From NCBI RefSeq assembly GCF_004341515.1, contig NZ_SLZF01000016.1, positions 1 to 64,000 of the forward strand: a DNA stretch of 64,000 nt, written 5' to 3'. Position 1 is the first letter of the stretch, and each line of letters opens with the position of its first letter. Shown piece by piece: positions 26,489 to 36,166 of the stretch. The position numbers and the translations under genes were made by a program. The stretch is from Allobosea sp. BK604. Its GTDB lineage: Bacteria; Pseudomonadota; Alphaproteobacteria; Rhizobiales; Beijerinckiaceae. A model generated the notes under the pieces. It had not been told where the DNA came from and searched no databases. It was given only the letters and a program-made list of their open reading frames with translations.

Positions 26489-26575
26489 CCCGCCACGAGG
26501 ACGAGCACGACGACCAGGCGATCGTCGGCATGCCCGCGAATTGACCCCGGCCCGGCCGCCGCCCTAACTGCCGCC

Positions 26576-27304
26576 ATGGAATGGAGCGACGAGGGCACGA
26601 TCATCGGCGTCCGGCAGCATGGCGAGAGCGCCGTGATCCTGGAGGTGATGACGCGCGGGCATGGCCGCCATCTCGGCCTCGTCCGCGGCGGCCGCTCCAC
26701 CAAGGTCCAGCCGGTGCTCCAGCCCGGCAATGCGGTGGCGCTGACCTGGCGCGCCCGGCTCGACGAGCATCTCGGCGAATACAGGATCGAGCTGCTCACC
26801 TCCCATGCGGCCAGGCTGATGGCGGCGCCGGTCGCGCTCTACGGGCTCGCCACCATCGCCGCCTTGCTGCGGCTCTTGCCGGAGCGCGATCCGCATCCCG
26901 GCCTGCACGAGGCGCTCTCCGTGCTGATCGAGCATCTCGACGAGCCCTTGCTGGCGCCGGCGCTGATCGTGCGCTTCGAGGTCGCGATGCTCTCCGAGCT
27001 CGGCTTCGGGCTCGATCTCCTGCGCTGCGCCGTGACCGGCGTGAACGAGGACCTGACCCATGTCTCGCCGAAATCGGGCAAGGCGGTCAGCCGCAAGGCG
27101 GCGCAGCCCTATCTCGACCGGCTGCTGACCTTGCCGGCCTTCCTCAGCGAAGGGCAGGGCGCCCGCCAGCCGAGCGCGGCCGACATCGCGGCCGGCTTTG
27201 CGCTCACCGGCTTCTTCCTGCGCCGCCATGTCTACGAGCCGCGCGGCCTGCAGGAGCCGCCGGAGCGGGCGCGGCTGATCGAGCTCGCCGTGCGAATCCA
27301 CTGA
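26576..27304 (+). CDS. recO: DNA repair protein RecO
   Basis: 242 residues. The N-terminal OB-fold starts EWSDEGTIIGVRQHGESAVI and includes HGRHLGLVRGG; the C-terminal helical domain has ELGFGLDLLRCAVTG. In many proteobacterial RecO proteins a Cys pair or zinc site lies near this point; here only one Cys is present. It helps RecR load RecA on gapped DNA. Only a palindromic repeat and accessory genes separate it from era. Confidence 0.94.
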   Translation: MEWSDEGTIIGVRQHGESAVILEVMTRGHGRHLGLVRGGRSTKVQPVLQPGNAVALTWRARLDEHLGEYRIELLTSHAARLMAAPVALYGLATIAALLRLLPERDPHPGLHEALSVLIEHLDEPLLAPALIVRFEVAMLSELGFGLDLLRCAVTGVNEDLTHVSPKSGKAVSRKAAQPYLDRLLTLPAFLSEGQGARQPSAADIAAGFALTGFFLRRHVYEPRGLQEPPERARLIELAVRIH

Positions 27305-27417
27305 CTTTTTCGGTTTGGGGCGCTATGACGCTTTGCGCGGCTTGCGCCCGCCCGGCATCGTGATGCCAAAGTGATTCGCGGCACGAGCGGCCGCTTCCAA
27401 TTCGAGGTTGAGTACAT

Positions 27418-29664
27418 ATGGGCAAACCGGTCGATCCGCCGCCGGAGGACGAGACCGAGCGCATCGATCTGAAATCGGCGCTCGAGGATCGCTATCTCAC
27501 CTATGCGCTCTCCACCATCCTGCACCGCGCCCTGCCGGATGCACGCGACGGGCTGAAGCCGGTCCATCGCCGCATCCTGCATGCGATGCGGCTGCTCCGG
27601 CTCGATCCCGGCCAGGTCCACAAGAAATGCGCCCGCATCGTCGGCGACGTCATCGGTAAGTTCCACCCGCATGGCGACCAGTCGGTCTATGACGCGCTGG
27701 TGCGCCTCGCGCAGGATTTCGCCCAGCGCTACCCGCTCGTCGACGGCCAGGGCAATTTCGGCAATATCGACGGCGATAACGCCGCTGCCTACCGCTATAC
27801 CGAAGCGCGCATGACCGAGGTCGCGCGCCTGCTGCTCGACGGGATCGACGAGGACGCGGTCGATTTCCGCGAGACCTATAATGGCGAGGACGAGGAGCCG
27901 GTCGTGCTCCCGGCCGCCTTCCCGAACCTGCTCGCCAACGGCTCGCAGGGCATCGCCGTGGGCATGGCGACCTCGATCCCGCCGCACAATGCCGCCGAGC
28001 TCTGCGATGCGGCGCTCTACCTGATCCAGCATCCGGAGACCTCCTCCGAGCAGCTCATGACCTTCGTGCCCGGTCCGGATTTCCCGACCGGCGGCATCAT
28101 CGTCGAGAGCCGCGCCTCGATGGCGGAGACCTACCGCACCGGCCGCGGCGCCTTCCGCACGCGGGCGCGCTGGCATGTCGAGGACCAGGGCCGCGGCACC
28201 TGGTTCGTGGTCGTCACCGAGATCCCCTACATGGTCTCGAAGGGCCGGCTGATCGAGAAGATCGCCGAGCTGCTGAACGAGCGGAAGCTGCCACTGGTCG
28301 CGGACTTGCGCGACGAGTCGGCGGAAGACATCCGCGTCGTCATCGAGCCGCGCGCCCGCAATGTCGACGCCAACCTGATGATGGAATCGCTCTTCCGGCT
28401 CTCCGAGCTGGAGGCGCGCATCCCGATGAACATGAACGTGCTGACCGGCGGGCTGGTGCCGCGCGTGCTCGGCCTCGGCGAGGCCCTGCGCGAATGGCTC
28501 GACCATCGCCGCGAGGTGCTGCTGCGCCGCTCGCGCTTCCGCCTCGGCCAGATCGAGAAGCGGCTCGAGATCCTGCGCGGCCTGCTCATCGTCTATCTCG
28601 ACCTCGACCGGGTCATCAAGATCATCCGCGAGGAGGACGAGCCGAAGGTCGAGCTGATGCGCGTCTTCGAGCTCACCGAGATCCAGGCCAACGCCATCCT
28701 CGACACGCGCCTGCGCGCCCTGCGCAAGCTCGAGGAGATGCAGCTCAAGACCGAGCTCGACGAGCTCACCACCGAGAAGGGCCAGATCGAGGATCTGCTC
28801 GGCTCGGAGGCGACGCAGTGGAAATTCATCTCGCACGATATCCGCGAGGTGAAGAAGCTCTTCGGCCCGGAGACGGCGATCGGCAAGCGCCGCACCGATT
28901 TCGCGGATATGCCGGAGACCACCGAGATCGACCTGACCCAGGCCATGGTCGAGCGCGAGCCGGTCACGGTCGTGGTCTCGAAGAAGGGCTGGATCCGGGC
29001 GCTGAAGGGCCATGTCCAGGACCTCTCGACCCTGACCTTCAAGGGCGACGACGCGCTCCAGCTCGGCTTCTTCACCGAGACCACGGCGAAGGTCCTGGTC
29101 CTGGCCTCGAACGGCAAGGTCTTCACGCTGGAGGCCTCGAAACTGCCCGGCGGGCGCGGCTTCGGCGATCCGATCCGCTTGATGATCGAGCTCGAGGAGA
29201 CGGCCGAGATCGTCTCGGCCTTCCCCTACAGGCCGGGCGCGAAGCTGCTGATGGTGACTTCGGATGGGCGCGGCTTCGTCGCCCCGACCGACGATGTCGT
29301 CGCCAATACCCGCAAGGGGCGGCAGGTCGTCAATGTCACGGCCCCAGTCGTCGCCATGCTGGCGGCCCCGGCCGAGGGCGACCATGTCGCGATCATCGGC
29401 GAGAACCGCAAGCTGAATTGCTTCCCGATCTCGGAAGTCGCCGAGATGGGCCGTGGCAAGGGCGTGCGCCTGCAGCGCTACAAGGATGGCGGCGTCTCCG
29501 ACGCCAAGGTCTTCAAGCTCGCCGACGGCCTGACCTGGCTCGACACCTCCGGCCGGACCTGGACGGTGGCCCAGAGCGAGCTGATGGAATGGCTCGGCCA
29601 CCGCGCCGAAGCCGGCCGCCTGCCGCCAAAAGGCTTTCCGAAGAACAACAAGTTCGGGGGGTAG
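27418..29664 (+). CDS. parC: DNA topoisomerase IV subunit A
   Basis: 748 residues. The breakage-reunion domain opens with SALEDRYLTYALSTILHRAL and PDARDGLKPVHRRIL; the catalytic Tyr is about residue 127 in AAAYRYTEARM. The quinolone-resistance region GKFHPHGDQSVYDALVRLAQ has His-Pro-His-Gly-Asp-Gln-Ser as expected. The C-terminal beta-propeller is degenerate compared with GyrA (no canonical GyrA box), as expected for ParC. It decatenates daughter chromosomes with ParE, which is not in the window. It follows recO as in related genomes. Confidence 0.95.
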   Translation: MGKPVDPPPEDETERIDLKSALEDRYLTYALSTILHRALPDARDGLKPVHRRILHAMRLLRLDPGQVHKKCARIVGDVIGKFHPHGDQSVYDALVRLAQDFAQRYPLVDGQGNFGNIDGDNAAAYRYTEARMTEVARLLLDGIDEDAVDFRETYNGEDEEPVVLPAAFPNLLANGSQGIAVGMATSIPPHNAAELCDAALYLIQHPETSSEQLMTFVPGPDFPTGGIIVESRASMAETYRTGRGAFRTRARWHVEDQGRGTWFVVVTEIPYMVSKGRLIEKIAELLNERKLPLVADLRDESAEDIRVVIEPRARNVDANLMMESLFRLSELEARIPMNMNVLTGGLVPRVLGLGEALREWLDHRREVLLRRSRFRLGQIEKRLEILRGLLIVYLDLDRVIKIIREEDEPKVELMRVFELTEIQANAILDTRLRALRKLEEMQLKTELDELTTEKGQIEDLLGSEATQWKFISHDIREVKKLFGPETAIGKRRTDFADMPETTEIDLTQAMVEREPVTVVVSKKGWIRALKGHVQDLSTLTFKGDDALQLGFFTETTAKVLVLASNGKVFTLEASKLPGGRGFGDPIRLMIELEETAEIVSAFPYRPGAKLLMVTSDGRGFVAPTDDVVANTRKGRQVVNVTAPVVAMLAAPAEGDHVAIIGENRKLNCFPISEVAEMGRGKGVRLQRYKDGGVSDAKVFKLADGLTWLDTSGRTWTVAQSELMEWLGHRAEAGRLPPKGFPKNNKFGG

Positions 29665-29666
29665 TT

Positions 29667-30160
29667 CCTTCTCCCCTTGCGGGAGAAGGTGGCTCGGCGA
29701 AGCCGAGACGGATGAGGGGTCGCGCGACGATTGCCGCGCAACCCTTCGAACAAGCTCGACGATGAAGGGTGGCGCGACCCCTCATCCGCCCCTACGGGGC
29801 ACCTTCTCCCGCAGGGGGAGAAGGGGGCGCTCTTCGCTTGACCGATGCGACCCAGAGCTCCTTCCTTCTCCCCTTGCGGGAGAAGGTGGCTCGGCGAAGC
29901 CGAGACGGATGAGGGGTCGCGCCACGATTGCCGCGCAACACTTCGAACAAGCTCAACGATGAAGGGCGGCGCGACCCCTCATCCGCCCCTACGGGGCACC
30001 TTCTCCCGCAAGGGGAGAAGGGGGCGTCCTTCGCTTGACCGATGCGACCCAGAGCTCCTTCCCTTCTCCCCTTGCGGGAGAAGGTGGCTCGGCCCAGCCG
30101 AGACGGATGAGGGGTCGCGCGACGGCCACCGCGCAAGCTTTCGAACAAGCCCGCAAGGAG
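29667..30160. repeat. Tandem array of a 197-bp inverted-repeat unit (about 2.5 copies)
   Basis: Units start with CCTTCTCCCCTTGCGGGAGA at 29667, 29864 and 30062. Each unit has a left arm ending GGATGAGGGGTCGCGC, a middle part (TTCGAACAAGCTC) and a right arm GCGCGACCCCTCATCCG ... CTTCTCCCGCA, so the arms are reverse complements and the unit can fold into one long hairpin. The third copy stops after its left arm. It fills the space after parC. A diverged relative lies at 10024-10171. Confidence 0.92.
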
Positions 30161-30230
30161 AGAAGCGATTCTACGTCAGCGCCTTACGCGGTGTCCTTGA
30201 ATCAACCCGGCAGCGTCTTGAATCAAAATC

Positions 30231-30839
30231 TCAGGGGCGGATCGCCTGGCCGACGACGCCGACCTCGAGGCCGAGCGTCAGGTTGTTGGTCACCGCCCAT
30301 TCGACGCCGGCCCGCGCTTCCGGCCGGACCGCGATGTCGCTCTGCTTGAACGGCGACGAGAACGGGCTTGCGCCGAAGCGCCAGGTCTCGTTGGCGGCGA
30401 CCATGCCGACCTTGGTGTAGAGCAGCACGTTATCGACCGGGAGCCAGCCGGCCTTGACCTCGAAGGCGCCGGCGATGTCGCGGGTGAAGACGGCATTGCC
30501 GAAGCCGGGCGTGTCATAGCCGCCGAGCGGGCGGACATAGTCGAGCGCGCCGGCGATGCCGAATACGAAATCGCCCTCGCGCCACATCTTGCCGGCCTCG
30601 ACCCCGATGGTCGGGCCGGCGAAGGTGCCGTAATGCTTCGAGCTGGTCACCTGGAAGCCGGTGGAGATCCGGGCATAGGTGCCGTCCCATTTCACTCCGC
30701 CGGGCGCCAGCGTCGGCTCCGACCAGGCGAAGGAGGGCAGGGGCGCGAAGCCGGTGAAGGGCAGGAAGGTCTGCGCCGAGGCGCCGCCCGCGGTCATGGC
30801 GAGCGCGCAGACCGCGCCGGTCAGGATCGATAATCTCAC
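30231..30839 (-). CDS. Outer-membrane beta-barrel protein
   Basis: About 202 residues. GTG 30839 gives a clean signal peptide (RLSILTGAVCALAMTAGGASA, cleavage before Gln) and has AAGGG upstream; ATG 30869 is an alternative. After the signal come alternating strands with aromatic ends (TYARISTGFQV, VLLYTKVGMVAANETW, LTLGLEVGVVGQAI), the pattern of Omp25/Omp31-like small barrels. The last residue is Pro rather than aromatic, which is atypical. Confidence 0.75.
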   Translation of the reverse strand: MRLSILTGAVCALAMTAGGASAQTFLPFTGFAPLPSFAWSEPTLAPGGVKWDGTYARISTGFQVTSSKHYGTFAGPTIGVEAGKMWREGDFVFGIAGALDYVRPLGGYDTPGFGNAVFTRDIAGAFEVKAGWLPVDNVLLYTKVGMVAANETWRFGASPFSSPFKQSDIAVRPEARAGVEWAVTNNLTLGLEVGVVGQAIRP

Positions 30840-30970
30840 GTCGAAGGCACCCTTGCGGCCGAACCCCATGGAGAGGCTAGCAGATGGGTGGGCGAATGTC
30901 GCGGATTTGTGGCGGCGCCCCGCCCAGTGGATCTTTGGCTCGGCGGATCCTTGGCTCGGCGCAACTCGGC

Positions 30971-32026
30971 TCAGCGGAGCTTGGTGCGCATCTTGAGGAA
31001 GCGCATCGTCCGTTCCGCGGTCGCATTATCGAGCGTGGCGTAGCCGCGCAGATCGTCCTTGGTGCTCTTCGGTGCGAAATAAAGGCGTCGTCCCCGCATG
31101 TTCAGCACTGTCTCGAAGGTCGCCGTCGTGACGTTGAGCGAGCGGCAGGTCACGGCGATGCCGGTCACGTCGCGCTGCATCAGCACGCGCAAGGCCTGTT
31201 CGGTGCCGATCTCGGCCGCCTGAGCGACGACCTGGGCGAGGTGATAGGCGCGATCCTCGTCTGCGAGCATGGCGATGATCTCGTCGACGGTGCGGCTGCC
31301 GGCTGCGAGATCGGCGAGGAGCAGCTTGACCTCCAGGCGCTGTTGCCGCGCCTGGCGCGCCAGGCTCGCGGCTTCGTCGGAGGGTTTCGACCAGAGGCCG
31401 CCATTGTCGTTCAACTGCTCGACGATCCGCATCACGCGCGCGGCGCGGTCGGGCTTCAGGTCGGCGCGGGCGGCGAGTGCGCTGCTGATGCTGATGTCCT
31501 GGCCACCGCGCTCCAACAGGCGTTCGAAGCCCTTGTCGGAGAAGGCGGCGCCATCATTGCTGCTGACCGTATGGAGGACGTCGCGATTGCCGCGCTCCAC
31601 GAGAATGTCGGTCAGTCCCTCCGACAGCTTCGCGCGCTCCGCGATCGCGACGAGGTGATATTGCGACTGGCTGACTGCGATCGCAGCAAGATCGGCATCC
31701 GTCAGCACGGGAGAAAGCTTCAGAACGAGCCGCGCGACCTCGCCGTCCTGGTCGCCGGCGAGCGTGACGGCGACCTGATGCGGCAGCGTCGGCACCGCCG
31801 CGACTTTCTCGGCATAGGCCTGCCGGTCCGTCGCGTTGAGCTTGGGGAGCGACTGGTTGGCGATCTCGCCGTAATGCTCCTGCGATTCCTCGCTCGGATC
31901 CTGGTCGAGCAGGAACAGGTCGGTGACGGCATTGAGCAATTGCCGCCTTGTATCCGACGACATTTCGCCCGGCATCTTCGACAGGGAGTCTAACATCGGC
32001 ATTCTGCCCTTGAGGAATTCCAGCAA
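30971..32026 (-). CDS. DUF2336-domain protein
   Basis: 351 residues, almost all helical: DTRRQLLNAVTDLFLLDQDP, LAERVLKLSPVLTDADLAA-like repeats and TDILVERGNRDVLHTVSSN match the DUF2336 family of alphaproteobacteria, HEAT-like proteins of unknown function. There is no signal peptide or membrane segment. The protein is Asp/Glu/Arg rich and probably cytoplasmic. Confidence 0.85.
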   Translation of the reverse strand: MLEFLKGRMPMLDSLSKMPGEMSSDTRRQLLNAVTDLFLLDQDPSEESQEHYGEIANQSLPKLNATDRQAYAEKVAAVPTLPHQVAVTLAGDQDGEVARLVLKLSPVLTDADLAAIAVSQSQYHLVAIAERAKLSEGLTDILVERGNRDVLHTVSSNDGAAFSDKGFERLLERGGQDISISSALAARADLKPDRAARVMRIVEQLNDNGGLWSKPSDEAASLARQARQQRLEVKLLLADLAAGSRTVDEIIAMLADEDRAYHLAQVVAQAAEIGTEQALRVLMQRDVTGIAVTCRSLNVTTATFETVLNMRGRRLYFAPKSTKDDLRGYATLDNATAERTMRFLKMRTKLR

Positions 32027-32141
32027 TTACGCTGTTCCGGCTTGATTTAGTCTTAAGCCGCCGCCCGATGTGAAGCTGTTGCCGCGCAAATGGTTTCTGA
32101 TGCGTGACCGGCCCGCGCGGGGGCGCGGGCCGGCGTAGCAA

Positions 32142-33491
32142 TCAGGCCCTCGCCGCCGGCCAGAACAGCCGGTCGAGCGCGAGCATCGCCAGCAGCGACA
32201 GGCCGACCAGCGGGAAGATGACGCCGCCGATGGCGAGGATGGCGAAGACGCCGTAGAGCGTCGCCTTGTTCGGCGGCAGCGGCGGCACGCCGAGCGAGCC
32301 GGAAGGGCGCCGCTTCCACCACATCACCGCGGCCGAGACGGCGAGCAGGATGATGGACAGGCAGACCGCCAGCATCAGGAGCTGGTTCGCCAGCCCGAAT
32401 TCCTGGCCCATATGCACGTTGATGCCCCATTCCAGCGCTTTGCCGAGCGGGCCGTAATCGGCATAGGACATGTCGAGCAAAGCCTCGCCGCTATACTGGT
32501 CGAGATGGATCACGCGCTGGCGCGACAGGTCCTTCGGATAGACCGAGCCGGTATAGACGCCGCTTGGGCTGCTCGGCAGGTTGACCGCATAGCCGGGCGT
32601 CAGGCCGAGCGCATCGAACTTCGCCACCGCCGCGTCGAGCCCGATCGGGCCGTCTGCCTTCGCCACCGATTCCGGCACCTGCGCCTGTTCCAGCGACCAT
32701 GAGGTCGGCCCGGCATGGTGCAGGTGCTCCTCCGACATCGGCACGGCCACCCGCACGCCGGCGGGGTAGCCGAAATTATGGCCGTTGGCCCAGCGATTGA
32801 CCTGATCGCCCCAGAACACCGACCAGGGCATGCCGGTCACCGCCAGGAAGACGATGAAGAGCCCGACAAAGGCGCCGGTCACCGCATGGAGATCGCGCCA
32901 GAACACGCGCTTGCCGGCATCGCCGCGCACCGAGACCACGCCGCCGCTGCGCCCGCGCGGCCACCACAAGAAAAGCCCGGTCAGGACCAGCAGGATCGCC
33001 CAGCCGCCGACGATCTCGATGACGCCATTCGCCACCGGTCCGAAATAGGCGAGGCTGTGGATCTGCCTGACGATCCACATCACCGTGCCCTTGTCGGGCA
33101 GCTCTCCGAGCACGCGCCCGTCATAGGGGTCGAGATAGGCGACCTTGCGGGCGCCGTCGGCAGCGCGGATCGTCACCTCAGCCGAGGCGGCCGGCGTTTC
33201 CGGCGCGGTGAATTTCACGGCCTGGCCGGGGATGGCCGCGAGCGCATTCGCCACCAGCGCGCTCGGCGCCGCCATGGCACTGGCCCGGATCTCGACCTGC
33301 TTGAGGTCGCGATGGATCAGGCCGTCGAGCTCGGCCCGGAAGAGATAGAGCCCGCCGGTGAGCGCGAGCAGGATGAGGAAGGGCAGCGTCAGCAGCCCGG
33401 CATAGAAATGCCAGCGCCAGACGGCGCGATAGAACGAGGCGGCCCGATCCGCGCGCGCAGGCGCGGTCTCCGCGAGTGAGACGGTGGTCAT
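32142..33491 (-). CDS. PepSY-associated membrane protein
   Basis: 449 residues. The N-terminal helix WRWHFYAGLLTLPFLILLAL and later segments (IVGGWAILLVLTGLFLWWPR, LHAVTGAFVGLFIVFLAVTG, LLMLAVCLSIILLAVSAAVMW) match the PepSY-TM family, four-helix inner-membrane proteins with His residues suited to haem or electron transfer, often linked to siderophore-iron reduction. The upstream gene (35 bp gap) is a small Cys/His-rich protein in the same operon. Confidence 0.88.
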   Translation of the reverse strand: MTTVSLAETAPARADRAASFYRAVWRWHFYAGLLTLPFLILLALTGGLYLFRAELDGLIHRDLKQVEIRASAMAAPSALVANALAAIPGQAVKFTAPETPAASAEVTIRAADGARKVAYLDPYDGRVLGELPDKGTVMWIVRQIHSLAYFGPVANGVIEIVGGWAILLVLTGLFLWWPRGRSGGVVSVRGDAGKRVFWRDLHAVTGAFVGLFIVFLAVTGMPWSVFWGDQVNRWANGHNFGYPAGVRVAVPMSEEHLHHAGPTSWSLEQAQVPESVAKADGPIGLDAAVAKFDALGLTPGYAVNLPSSPSGVYTGSVYPKDLSRQRVIHLDQYSGEALLDMSYADYGPLGKALEWGINVHMGQEFGLANQLLMLAVCLSIILLAVSAAVMWWKRRPSGSLGVPPLPPNKATLYGVFAILAIGGVIFPLVGLSLLAMLALDRLFWPAARA

Positions 33492-33526
33492 GAGATTGTC
33501 CTGTCCTGAAGATGGCTGGGAGGGCT

Positions 33527-33898
33527 TCAGGTCAGGGCAGGCGGGGCGCGGGCTCCGAGCGGATAGGCGAGGCGGCCGGGCAGGGCGGCCGGCGCCGGCG
33601 GGGGCAGGAAGGCGGCTTCGGCGAAATCCGCGTGGCGAAGCGGCAGGAACCCGTTTGCCGCAAGTGGCAGGGCAGTGCCGCTCGCCAGGCAGCCGAGCGC
33701 GCAGCAGATCGGCCCATGCTCGGGCTGGCCCGGTGCATCCGGCCCGGAGCCGCCGCTTGGCAGGCAGAACACATGCTGCGGCAGCGGCGAGGGGGCGGCC
33801 GCAAGGCCCGAGCCGAGCGCCAGCAGCACCGCATGCAGGATCAGGCCATAGCTGCAGAGCAGCGCGACCGCGCTCCGCTTCCAGCCCGTCCGCTGCAT
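33527..33898 (-). CDS. Small DUF2946-like protein
   Basis: About 123 residues; the start is uncertain (33898, 33910 or 33916 in frame). A hydrophobic N-terminal segment (SAVALLCSYGLILHAVLLAL) is followed by a Cys/His-rich part (QHVFCLPSGG, EHGPICCALGCLASG) resembling DUF2946 proteins, which occur near metal-uptake genes. The pairing with the PepSY gene supports a role in metal or redox handling at the membrane. Family assignment is tentative. Confidence 0.6.
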   Translation of the reverse strand: MQRTGWKRSAVALLCSYGLILHAVLLALGSGLAAAPSPLPQHVFCLPSGGSGPDAPGQPEHGPICCALGCLASGTALPLAANGFLPLRHADFAEAAFLPPPAPAALPGRLAYPLGARAPPALT

Positions 33899-33987
33899 GG
33901 TCCTTCCCATCCTCAAGGGCTAGGCCGCAGCTCTCCCATGGTCAATGCCGGCGTCGCGCTGCGGCACTGCGCCGTTTGGCCGCGCGC

Positions 33988-34638
33988 TCAGAACTTGCCG
34001 AACTGCAGATAGGCCTGCTGCGGGTCGACGCCTGAGAGGATCGCGGTGCGGACCTTGTTCTCGGTCGAGATCGCAGCCTCGGCCTTGGCCAGCACGTCCT
34101 CGATGATCTCGACGGGGATGCGCACGACGCCGTCGCGATCGCCGAGGATGTAGTCGCCCGGCCTGATCCAGACCGGGCCGATCTTGATCGGCTCGTCGAT
34201 CGCCTTCGGCAGCCAGAAGCCGACGATGTCGCGCGGGGTATAGGCGCGGAAATAGGCCTGGAAGCCCATCGCGATCATGAATTCGGTATCGCGCGCCAGC
34301 CCGTCGATGACGCAGCCGCGCACGCCCTTGTTCTTCAGGGTCTCGGCCGAGAGCTCGCCCATCAGCGCAACCTCGTCGGTATTCGGCTGGCAGATCCAGA
34401 CATGGCCGGGCTTGGCCCGCGAGAGCAGGCCGGTCCAGCCGAGCAGCGTCTCATGCGCGTCGAAATCCGGATCCGTCTTGCCCTCGACCGTGAAGGCCGG
34501 GCCGGCCAGCACCTGGCCGGGCAGGAGCGGGCGCAACTCCGGCGGCAGGGTGAAATCGCTCAGGCCCATGCCGCGCATCACGTCGTGGACGACGCCGGTA
34601 TAGCAACGCTCCAGCCGCTCGGTCAGTGTCTCGCTCAT
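33988..34638 (-). CDS. RraA-family protein (aldolase/RraA fold)
   Basis: 216 residues from ATG 34638 with GGAGG 4 nt upstream. GELSAETLKNKGVRGCVIDG then LARDTEF contains the Gly-Glu-Leu and Arg-Asp features of the RraA/4-hydroxy-4-methyl-2-oxoglutarate aldolase family; GDYILGDRDGVVRIP is the second signature. Members either bind RNase E or act as divalent-metal aldolases or decarboxylases. The presence of the Arg-Asp pair favours an enzyme. Confidence 0.85.
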   Translation of the reverse strand: MSETLTERLERCYTGVVHDVMRGMGLSDFTLPPELRPLLPGQVLAGPAFTVEGKTDPDFDAHETLLGWTGLLSRAKPGHVWICQPNTDEVALMGELSAETLKNKGVRGCVIDGLARDTEFMIAMGFQAYFRAYTPRDIVGFWLPKAIDEPIKIGPVWIRPGDYILGDRDGVVRIPVEIIEDVLAKAEAAISTENKVRTAILSGVDPQQAYLQFGKF

Positions 34639-34776
34639 CAGTCCTCCACTTGGCTCCGCGATGCGGCGCAGCCGCCATCCGGGCCGTTGCCTGAGAGTGC
34701 GGAGATGGGATGCTGGCGGCAAGCGCGTTCTTCGCGCGGTGCCGATGCGCCTCGGGCGGTCCGGCGCGAATGCCCG

Positions 34777-35529
34777 TCAGGCCTGGTCGACGCGTTCCCA
34801 GCCCTGGCCGGTCAGCCGCTGCTGCGGCAGGAAGCGGGCCTTGTAGGACATCTTGGGCGAGCCCTCGACCCAATAGCCGAGATAGACATAGGGCAGGCCG
34901 AGCTTGCGGGCGCGCTCGATATGGTCGAGCACCATGAAGGTGCCGAGCGAGCGCAGCTCCAGCATCGGGTCGTAGACCGAATAGACCATGGAGAGCCCGT
35001 CGCTCAGCCGGTCGGTCAGCGCCATCGCGAAGAGATCGCCCTCGCCGCGGCCGGTGAAGCCGCTATCGGGCCCGCGCCGGCGATATTCGATCAGCGAGGT
35101 ATCGACATGGGTGTCCTCGACCATCATCGAGAAATCCAGCGCCGACATCGTCGCCATGCCGCCATCGGGATGGCGCTCGTCGAGATAGGTGCGGAACAGC
35201 GAATAATGCTCGGAGCGCGGCTGCGGTGGCAGCGCCTCGCCGATCAGGTCGCTATTGCGCGAGAGGACCTTGCGGAAGCCGCGCGAGGGCCGGAAATCGT
35301 CGACGACGACGCGCACCGAGATGCAGGCGCGGCAGGTCTCGCAGGCCGGACGATAGGCAATGCTCTGCGAGCGCCGGAAGCCGCCTTGCGAGAGCACGTC
35401 GTTGAGATCGCGCGCCCGGCCGCCGACGAGATGGGTAAACACTTTCCTCTCCTCGCGCCCCGGCAGATAGGGGCAAGGAGTCGGCGACGTCAGATAAAAT
35501 TGCGGGGCATCCCGCAACGGGCGCGTCAA
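34777..35529 (-). CDS. bpt: Aspartate/glutamate leucyl-tRNA-protein transferase
   Basis: 250 residues. The N terminus QFYLTSPTPCPYLPGREERK with CPYL, then YRPACETCRACISVRV, and the C-terminal VYDPMLELRSLGTFMVLDHI and GYWVEGSPKMSYKARF match Bpt. It adds Leu from Leu-tRNA to proteins with N-terminal Asp or Glu, marking them for ClpAP degradation (N-degron pathway). It lies near an RDD gene and hemB, the usual alphaproteobacterial neighbourhood. Confidence 0.93.
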   Translation of the reverse strand: MTRPLRDAPQFYLTSPTPCPYLPGREERKVFTHLVGGRARDLNDVLSQGGFRRSQSIAYRPACETCRACISVRVVVDDFRPSRGFRKVLSRNSDLIGEALPPQPRSEHYSLFRTYLDERHPDGGMATMSALDFSMMVEDTHVDTSLIEYRRRGPDSGFTGRGEGDLFAMALTDRLSDGLSMVYSVYDPMLELRSLGTFMVLDHIERARKLGLPYVYLGYWVEGSPKMSYKARFLPQQRLTGQGWERVDQA

Positions 35530-35629
35530 GGTCGGGTCGCTCCGGAAATCGCTTCGCCTCTACCACTCTACCAGTCGCAGCGCCGGCAACAAGATCAGGC
35601 TTTGGGCAGCCACGATCTGTCCGCCGATC

Positions 35630-36100
35630 CTACGCCCTCACCACCACGAAGCCGACGAGAATATCATGCCCGAGCCGGCGGTCGGCGCGGACGAACCCGC
35701 ACAGGATGTCGAGCACCCAGAGCCCGACCGTGCCGGCGGCAACGTAAAACAGCAGCGCATGTACCGCGGCGGCGAGCCCGTCCGGCGGCGCGCCGGTGAC
35801 GGTCTCGACCCTGAGGCCCGCCATGCGCATGCCCCAGGTCGCCTGTTTCCGTCCGCCGATCGTCAGCGCCGCGTAGCCGAGCGCCGTCGCCACGGTCGCG
35901 ATCGGGATCAGCAGCCAGGTCGCGCCGAAGGTGACGATGCCCAGGACGAGCAGCAGCAGGAAGATGATCCAGCCGAGGATGAAGAGGATGATGATGTCGC
36001 CGATCCAGGCGAAGAGCCGCGAGCCGAGCACACCCCGCACATCCGGGAATGCCCGCGGCTCGACCGGCGTGATCGGCTGCTGGTAGCCACGCTCGCTCAT
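35630..36100 (-). CDS. RDD-family membrane protein
   Basis: 156 residues. ATG 36100 is chosen since the upstream extension lacks hydrophobic or family features. GVLGSRLFAWIGDIIILFIL opens the RDD domain (R and D in SRLFAWIGD), followed by GRKQATWGMRMAGLRV and a final Asp-rich turn RADRRLGHDILVGFVVV. Three membrane helices. Function unknown; some RDD proteins act in ion exchange. Confidence 0.88.
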   Translation of the reverse strand: MSERGYQQPITPVEPRAFPDVRGVLGSRLFAWIGDIIILFILGWIIFLLLLVLGIVTFGATWLLIPIATVATALGYAALTIGGRKQATWGMRMAGLRVETVTGAPPDGLAAAVHALLFYVAAGTVGLWVLDILCGFVRADRRLGHDILVGFVVVRA

Positions 36101-36166
36101 CGGAAAACGAAGCCCCCCTGTTGCCGCGGGGCCGGCAAGTGACGGCCCCGCCGCCATAATGTTTGG

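Noticed and set aside
27232..29601. A 789-codon open frame on the minus strand opposite parC
   Set aside because: Shadow of parC caused by codon bias; no ribosome site or recognisable domain.
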